The notes under the pieces were generated by a model, which ran no database searches, had not been told where the DNA came from, and saw only the letters and a list, made by a program, of their open reading frames with translations. From positions 1 to 64,000 of the forward strand of contig NZ_MRTD01000006.1 of the NCBI RefSeq assembly GCF_001956295.1: a DNA stretch of 64,000 nucleotides, in the 5' to 3' direction. Positions within the stretch are counted from its first letter, which is position 1. Each line of letters begins with the position of its first letter. Both the position numbers and the translations under genes were made by a program. Shown piece by piece: positions 1 through 7,800 of the stretch. Source of the stretch: Paenibacillus sp. FSL A5-0031 (GTDB taxonomy: Bacteria > Bacillota > Bacilli > Paenibacillales > Paenibacillaceae).

Positions 1-40
1 GGTTATAGTGGTTAGACTAGTTAAGCCCTCTCGCAGCACT

Positions 41-226
41 AACGGACATAGGTTCCGCTATTATGGTAAATATAGCTCAAATACAATTCTATCGGACATC
101 AGATACGTTATTTATGCGAATTGAAGCGTAAACAGGGCTTTTGAGACCAAATAAGAGACTGTATGTCCGTTAGCTCTTTAAAAACGGGGATTTCAAGCAA
201 ATAACGGATCTGATGTCCGTTAATTC
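41..226. repeat. Intergenic repeat, copy 1, built of TGTCCGTTA motifs
   Basis: This copy matches 369-554 at a constant offset of 328 bp with a small number of substitutions. Inside are four related blocks: AACGGACATAGG (41), CGGACATCAGATACG (93), GTATGTCCGTTA (161) and AACGGATCTGATGTCCGTTA (203). The second and fourth are inverted copies of each other, and the first and third are partly so, giving an interleaved A-B-A'-B' order. It looks like a dispersed intergenic repeat; the function is unknown. Confidence 0.8.
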
Positions 227-368
227 CTAAGAAGATTTGTATTCGTAGTAAAGGTTAGTAGCAGCGTTTCCAGCACGAAATCAATATTAGTTTTAGGTGG
301 GGGTTCGGGGGGCGTTGGGGTTGGCGAGGTTAGACCAAGTTTGACAGGTTAAGCTCAAGCGAAGCTCT

Positions 369-554
369 AACGGACATAGGTTCCACTATTATGGTAAATA
401 TAGCTCAAATACAATTCTAATGGACATCAGATACGCTATTTATGCAAATTGAAGCATAATCATGGCTTTTGAGGCCAAATAAGAGACTGTATGTCCGTTA
501 GCTCTTTAAAAACGAGGATTTCAAGCAAATAACGGATCTGATGTCCGTTAATTT
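369..554. repeat. Intergenic repeat, copy 2
   Basis: Second copy of the element at 41-226, same orientation, same internal A-B-A'-B' order of TGTCCGTTA-type blocks. The 142 bp between the copies is not itself duplicated and contains the G-rich tract. Confidence 0.8.
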
Positions 555-612
555 CCAATCAGCTGAGTTATATTCTTTCTGCTCATTGGATTATTAGCAT
601 GTTATTTCTGTA

Positions 613-636
613 GTGGTCGGCCTAGCGGCCGACCAC
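613..636 (-). terminator. Hairpin after glpX
   Basis: Perfect 10-bp stem GTGGTCGGCC / GGCCGACCAC with a TAGC loop, 11 nt past the glpX stop. No T-run follows on either strand, so it may be an mRNA 3' stabiliser or a weak terminator. Confidence 0.5.
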
Positions 637-647
637 ACCATTCCTAG

Positions 648-1619
648 TTATTTATCATTATTTAAGAATGTTTTATTCGGCAAATAGTGCATAGCACGTA
701 CGAATCGGATCGTTTTGGTCTTAGCGCGCATTACGATGGAATGCGTTTCTGCCCTCTCGTCAGGAAAATACTGTACTCCGCCCAAAAACTCGCCTGGCGT
801 AACGCCTGTTGCTGCAAAATAAACATCGCCCGTTCCAATCATATCCTCCATCGTAAGCACCCGATACGGATCTGCAATGCCCATTTGAACACAGCGATTG
901 TACTCATTGCTATCCGCCGGCATCAGCCTTGCTTGCAGCTCGCCGCCTAAACACTTCAGCGCTGCCGCAGCCAGTACACCCTCTGGTGCACCTCCCGAAC
1001 CAACATACAAATCAATGCCTGCCTCCGGAAATGCAGGTGCCATCGCGCCTGCAACGTCACCATCCGACAAAAACTTTATACGCACACCCACTCGGCGCAG
1101 CACCTTGACGATCGCTTCATGGCGCGTTCTGTCCAAAATCATAACCGTTAAATCCGAAACCTTCTTGTTTAAAGCGTCAGCCGCTTTACGGAGCGTGACA
1201 TCCATCGGATCAGTTATCGACAGCTTGCCAACAAGAGCAGGACCGAAAGCGAGCTTCTCCATGTACATATCAGGAGCGTGCAAGAGCTGACCTTTCCCTG
1301 CCACTGCAAGCACGGACATTGCATTGTTAAGTCCTTTGGCTACAATTTCGGTACCTTCCAGCGGATCAACCGCTACGTCAACCTCGGGGCCATTCAAGCT
1401 TCCTACTTCCTCCCCAATGTACAACATCGGCGCTTCATCCATTTCCCCTTCGCCTATAACGACAGTACCGCGTATGGACACTGAATCAAACATGGAGCGC
1501 ATCGCAGATGTTGCTGCTCCATCAGCGCTATTCTTATCGCCTCTTCCCATCCAAGGCGCCGATGCGAGCGCAGCCAGTTCCGTTACACGTACAAGCTCTA
1601 ATGCTAATTCTCTCTCCAT
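648..1619 (-). CDS. glpX: Fructose-1,6-bisphosphatase class II
   Basis: Hydrolyses fructose-1,6-bisphosphate to fructose-6-phosphate in gluconeogenesis; a cytosolic, metal-dependent enzyme. The 323-residue product has the usual length of the GlpX family and shows its signatures GEGEMDEAPMLYIGEEVG and DPLEGTEIVAKG, the metal- and phosphate-binding loops of the lithium-sensitive phosphatase fold. The chosen ATG (1619) follows AAAGGGAGA at good spacing; a longer reading frame to 1670 would place the ribosome site inside the coding region. It stands alone, with a candidate promoter upstream and a hairpin after the stop. Identification is firm from family motifs; sugar-phosphate preference (sedoheptulose bisphosphate is sometimes also used) is not readable. 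Confidence 0.93.
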   Translation of the reverse strand: MERELALELVRVTELAALASAPWMGRGDKNSADGAATSAMRSMFDSVSIRGTVVIGEGEMDEAPMLYIGEEVGSLNGPEVDVAVDPLEGTEIVAKGLNNAMSVLAVAGKGQLLHAPDMYMEKLAFGPALVGKLSITDPMDVTLRKAADALNKKVSDLTVMILDRTRHEAIVKVLRRVGVRIKFLSDGDVAGAMAPAFPEAGIDLYVGSGGAPEGVLAAAALKCLGGELQARLMPADSNEYNRCVQMGIADPYRVLTMEDMIGTGDVYFAATGVTPGEFLGGVQYFPDERAETHSIVMRAKTKTIRFVRAMHYLPNKTFLNNDK

Positions 1620-1694
1620 GATCCAGTCTCCCTTTGCTTTCATATGACGGAATAAATAATTAGAACACATTTTGAGGTCATTTCCGTTATTTAA

Positions 1695-1723
1695 TATGTA
1701 TCATATATTTATATATGTCGCAA
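1695..1723 (-). promoter_or_regulatory. Candidate promoter of glpX
   Basis: On the minus strand TTGCGA (1723-1718) and TACATA (1700-1695) are 17 bp apart in a very AT-rich stretch, about 76 bp upstream of the glpX ATG. Neither box is perfect, so this is tentative. Confidence 0.35.
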
Positions 1724-1796
1724 TATATATTTACCATTCTTCATTAAATCATCATTAATAAACAAACGTTTACCTTAAGAGCAACCATCGTTCGTC

Positions 1797-1850
1797 AAAA
1801 AGAAAAGAGAGCATACTTCACAGGATTCCCTGTAAAAGCATGCTCTCTTT
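1797..1850 (-). terminator. Terminator of the giant glucanase gene
   Basis: On the minus strand, stem AAAGAGAGCAT (1850-1840) pairs with ATGCTCTCTTT (1814-1804), with an inner ACAGG/CCTGT stem, followed by a T-rich tail. It lies about 20 bp past the glucanase stop. Confidence 0.8.
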
Positions 1851-1869
1851 ATCACTCTAAATAAAACAG

Positions 1870-4800
1870 TTATTCATAAATCTCAATTTCATAAAGCGAT
1901 GGACCATATGGAGGAAGACCTTTTTCTGTCACTAAAATACGAACATATCTAGCCTCCGCACTGTCTGCAAGGGTGATTGTTTCAACAAAGTCTTCCGCTC
2001 TCAATTCTCTGTTCAAGGAATGTACCGTCTTCCAATCTGTGCTTGCTGCCGATAAATCGCTTCCTGCTGCAGCAACTTGAATATCAATCGCTTTTCCATA
2101 AGCAGCTTCCCAAGTCAAAATGATTTTATTAATGGAATGAACTTTTTCCAAATCAATATAGAACCATTCTGCCTGATAAGGAGCTGTATTATTGTCACTC
2201 CATTTTGCTTCCCATCTTGTACCCTTATCGCCATCTGTTAGCAAATGAGCAGGAAAAACGGCATTAAAGCTTGATGCAACAGCTTGCTTGTTAAGCGCCA
2301 GGTTCACTAGCACTGGATTCGGAGTGGTTCCAGGATCCGGATTGCCTCCGTTTCCTCCTCCTTCGCCGCCGCTTACCCATGTGCCATACACCTCAAACTC
2401 CCACAGGGAATAACCGTAAATGGTGCCCCTAGCAGATCCAACCATTCGAATATGCCTTGCTTCTTGCCCGTTTAATGTAATGTTGTCGAGCCCGCCATTG
2501 CCTGCGGCTTCTGTGAATACATCCGTCCAGTCGCTTTCTCCTGGCGCTGCCGCCGAGGATACTTGCAGCTTATAGGCTTTTCCATATGCTCCCTCCCAGC
2601 TCAGGACAGCACTTTCCAGCTTATAGACTGCGCCAAAATCAATAGAAATCCACTGAGGATCTGATGACTCCGACTCCCATCTCGTATTGCCCGCTCCATC
2701 TACAGCGTTAGCTGCTGGTTGATTGCCTGATGATGCAGCAGCAGCTTTATGAAGAGCAATGTTTGCGGCAGCCGTCTTCACCTGCTGCTGCACCTCGCTG
2801 ATGCCGTATCCTGCTGCGGCAACGGTGATGAGATACGTTTTGACACTTGTAAATAAATCTGCATTAAGCTTGATTTTTCCTGCCTCAACCGTATAGCTGC
2901 TGCTCTGGACAGCTGCACCGTCAATCGTAAGCTGCGTAATTGCGGCACGCCAAGCAGGAGAGTCTGCAAATGTCAGCTCAATTGTCTGTCCGACTTTGTT
3001 TTCAGTCGAATCGGCCACTAATACCGGTGGTGCTGCTACTTCACGAATAGCGACATTATCAATGTAAATCGTATGCTCGCCATCAGGCGTAACAAAAGCA
3101 CCATTTACGACGTTGCCAAGCAAAAACTTTAGAGTCAAATCCACGTTGCTATTTGGCCGCAAACTTTTCTTATAAGTGGCAGCTGAATCACTAGTCAAAT
3201 TAAAATGTACGCTTTCAGTGTTGTTGTATCCACCCAGCTCCACTGCAATCGGACGATTAACCGTTGACCATGCGTTAAAGGAAAGCTCATAGGATTTGCC
3301 TGCCTCTAGCTTGATTCCGCTTTGGTTAAACTGTGTGGACCAGCCTACAGGAACATTCCATTCTGGGTGCATGCCCCCATGGTAATAGATGTCGATTTGG
3401 GCAACACCATCTTTAGGTGTATATTTCGAATCTCCCCCATCACCAAACCAATGAACCCAGTTAGCTGACCCATTCGTCATTCCACCGTTTAGTACAAGGT
3501 TTCCATCTGCTGCAAGCATTAATTGATTAACACTTGTATCCGCAAAGCCCGTCGATTTGACATTAATCGTATATAATTGATCGCTTGCAAAAACAGATTG
3601 ATCAATCATAATGCTGCCAGGCTGAAGCGTATACTTTGCACCAGCAAGTACAGCTCCATTCACTTCAATTGCACTAATCGCCGTTCTCCACGCTTCGTTA
3701 TCTACAAAACGGATTTCTACCGCGCTCCCTACTAGGTTATCCGTTTTATCTGGTATTAAGGTTGGCGGGCGCAGCATTGGCGCATCCTTCACCTCAAGCA
3801 CAACATTATCAAAGAAAATTTCGTGCGGTGCAGCTGCACTTTTTGGAGTTTTGCCAAGTAAAAACTTAAGCGCAACATTATCATCGGTCATCATCTTAAA
3901 TGTAAATTCAAAATGCTGCATCGAAGGTGTCAGCATCAAAGGTCCCGTATAAAAACGCCTTGTATAACCAGCATTTTCGAGAGCCGCTTCGATGTCCCGT
4001 GCTACCGTCGAACTCGCATCAAAAGAGAGCACATACGTCATCCCCTTGGAAAGCTTAAGGTTCGACTGGTTAAACATTACGTTCCAAGCTTCCCCTCCTA
4101 CGTTTGTTACCGCTATTTTTGCAGCTCCATTCGATTCCGTGAATGCTGCTGTACCTCCTTGCGTAAACGGCTCCCAGCCGCTTAGCCCATTGGAGAAATC
4201 TCCATTCTTAAGCGGAAACAAATCGACGCCTGTAAAATCAACATTCAAATTTGTTGTGCGAATAAGCTTAATGTTATCCAGCTGAACCCCAGCGTTGCTG
4301 CCGCCTAGCAAAAACTCAAGCTGCGCTTCCTCGTCTGTTACGTTAGGTGGCATCGTAAATGAGAGCTTATGCGAACTATTCGATGGATCTAGCTGAATCG
4401 CATGTGGACCTGAATAAATCGTTGAGCCGTCTTTGCTCTTAAGCTGTACGGTGATGGTCCGAGCGGCCGAAGCTTCTGCATCAAAGGTCAGCTCATACGA
4501 ATCCTTTTGCAGCAGATTAATGCCCTGTTGGGTTAGTTTTATAGACGAAGCATTAGTACCACCATCTGAAATATTAACGTTTAACCTGCGCAATACTGGA
4601 TCTACACTGATGTCAGCAGCAGCCGAATCCGTTGTTTTTGTATTCCAATAGAGCAAACGATCCATCGTCCCTAGATCAAAACCTCCATTATAAATGTGAT
4701 TGCCGTTATTCAGTGGAGCTTTTGCAGCGCCTGGTTCAATTAACTCATCGATTTCCTCTAAATAAACATTTCCGATCCACACATCATTTACGTTTTGACC

Positions 4801-7800
4801 TAAATTGAATTCCAACCTTGCAGCAGCATTTGTTTTGTCTGTCATGAGGAAGCGATACTCATAATGACCGACCTGATCTTTCAAGGATGCTTCAAAGTTG
4901 TCAGAATAAATTCCCCAGCCGCTGTTCGCATCGCCGCCAAACTTCAAGCTCATGCTGCGCGGCGCTGATGCTTTTGCATCAAAGCTAATTTTGTAAGCCT
5001 GACCTTTAACAAGGGTCACATACTGGACAAGCTGCAAGGAATAGGGCACATTCCCGCCATTCGAAATGTCTACTTTGGCAAATGGTGTCCCGTCTACCGT
5101 ATCCACCGAAACCTCACCCGCTCCGCCAAATTCAGCGCCATGAAGGAAATTCCAGTAATTCATATCTATCACCGGATTTTCTGCTGTGATGTTCTTAACG
5201 CCATGAGTATAAGCAGGATCATAAATAAAATTGCCATCTACAGCCGCTTTCCCATTTTGCGGGAACGAATCCTTTACAAGCATCGGTTCAACAGGCACCT
5301 TGTAAGGTCTGCCAGTAAGCTCATAAGCACGCACATAGTCAATCTCCATCTGAGCTGACAACAAGGAAGGATCAGGCTTCAACCCGCCGTCATAATTGCC
5401 TCCTACAGCTAGATTGAGAATAATGTAAAACTCCTTATCAAATGGTGCAGGAAAAGCATATTTTTCTGGTTGATCTGCTCCCCAGCTATTCCAATCATTA
5501 AGCGTTTGAAACAAATTCCCATCCACATACCAGCGCAGCTCACCTGGTTCCCACTCTAAAGAATAAGTATGGTAACCCGTGATGTCCTCACCTTGCGGAA
5601 ATTCGTACTGCGCACCGGTAATTTTGTTATTTGGAGCATTTTTGCCAAAATGAATAGTGCCGTCAACTTCGCCTGGCACACGTCCTCTAGCTTCCATAAT
5701 GTCAATTTCACCAGAGGAAGCCCATCCGCCGTACTCGCTATCCTTCGGCATCATCCAAAACGCCGGCCATAAGCCTTGACCCGCAGGGAGCTTAATCCGC
5801 GCTTCGAATTTGCCATAAGCTTTGCTGAAGGTTGGACTGGTCCAAAGCCGGCCTGACGTATATTGTTTACCGCCAAAATTCTCTTTTTTGGCTTCGATAA
5901 TCATTTGGCCATTCTCGACCTTTATATTTTCTTTCTTATAAAACTGCAGCTCGTTATTGCCCCAGTCGCCTACGCCATACTCACTGCCGTTGCCAAGCTG
6001 ATACGCCCACTTGTCAAGATCGACACCGTTTGTATCCAGATTATCTCCCACGCTGTCAAACTCATCATTCCATACGAGACTCCATATGTTTTTCTCTTGA
6101 ATACTTTGAATCACTTGAGCAAGCTCATAACCAGTTGACCTAATCGTGATCGTGTATGATTTAACTGCACTGAATTGGGTCTTATCGATTGTTAACTTTC
6201 CTGAGGCAAGCTGATACGCTTCTTTAGGAAGCTTCACTTCATCGACAAATACATCGGTTATCGCATTTCTCCAAGCCTCATTATCATTAAAGGTAATGTC
6301 GATATTTTGACCCATTTCATTATCGGATACATCTTTTGAAAGCACGGGAGGAAGCAGCAGCATAATATCATTTGAGCTGCGAGCCTTCTCGCCTGCTGCT
6401 TCATTAGCTCCTTTCAGTTCAAGATGCACATTGTCGATAAATACGTCATGTGCCGCAGCAGGAGCATCAGGCTGCACTCCAAAAAGCAGTTTAAAGGTTG
6501 CGTTGTCATCCTTGGCCATAGTGAACTCGTAGCTGTACATTTTAGTAACCGTATCAAGCTTCACTTTTTCATTTAAGAAACGATTATAAGCGCTGTTCTC
6601 AACAACCGCTTCAATGGTTCGTGGCGAAGTTGCTCTGGCCAAAAAGGTAACGACATACGTTTTGCCTTTAACTAGCGCCAATGAGCCCTGCTGCAAAACA
6701 ATATCCCACGCATTCAAGCCAGCGTTCGCTATCGCGACTTTCACCGCACCATTGTCATCTTTAATGGCTGCTCTCGAGGGGCCATCATAAATGCCCTGAA
6801 TATGCGTGCTCCAATCCTGCATTCCTGCATCAAAATATCCATTTTTGATCAAGAAGGCTTTACTTCGTGCATCCTGCTGCTCCACATGTATGTTGTCAAC
6901 TAATACATCATGCTCGCCTATGACAGCTGCACCGTCCAGTTTACCTAGCAGCAGCTTAAACGTCGGCGTAATGTCGCTTTGAACAAGCAGCTCGTAGCTG
7001 AACGTTTGTTTCGTCTGCGTCAATTGCACCTTTTTGGACAAATAACGCGTGCTGCCTACTTCAATAACAATTTCCATTTCACGGTTTTTGGATGAACTTG
7101 CATCTAAAGTCACCGTATACGTATTGCCTTTAAATAGATTAATATTATTTTGCATCAGCATGACGTCCCAAGGATTAACACCTTCGCTCGCAATCGCAAT
7201 CTTCATCTCTTCATTCTGAGCGTTAAAGTCCGCGCTTGAGCCCCATCCGTCATAACGTCCCTGCACATGCTCGCTCCAACTCACCTTGCCACTCGAGAAG
7301 TCGCCATTTTTCACTGGAAATTGATCTGCCAGCGCCAATTCGCCCGTGTTGTTGTTAGTCAATCGAATCATCTTAATATCGTCTAAATAAATGTCAGCCT
7401 GATGGCCGCCTAATAAAAATACCAACTGTCCATTAACGTCATTAGACTGCTCCATCGCAAACTGAAATGTATACTCCTTCATCTCGGAGGCAAGCGAGAT
7501 CGTCTCTGGAGCGGCATAAGCCGTACCATCTGATTTGTACACACCAATCTGAATGGTGCGTGCAGTAGCTGCTCTAGCCTTAAATGTTACCTTATAATCG
7601 TTTTCTTTCAGTAGATTGATACCCGACTGCGTAAGCGAGATCGACTTCGGCTCTGTTTCGCCATCAAGATTCGATATTTTAAGTTCTCTAGTGTCAGCAT
7701 TCACCGATGCTGCAGCGTTGCCTCCAGCCTTATTGAAATTCCAATAAGTCAGACGATCGATTCGACCTAGGTCGAAGCTGCCGTTATACACATGATTGCC

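Larger units (their letters stand above)
1..647. other. Intergenic region with duplicated repeat and G-rich tract
   Basis: No convincing gene is seen here. The stretch holds two copies of a ~186-bp repeat (41-226 and 369-554), a G-rich tract at about 297-324 with three runs of four or more G, and a perfect hairpin at 613-636 just beyond the glpX stop. The remainder is AT-rich and unremarkable. Confidence 0.7.
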
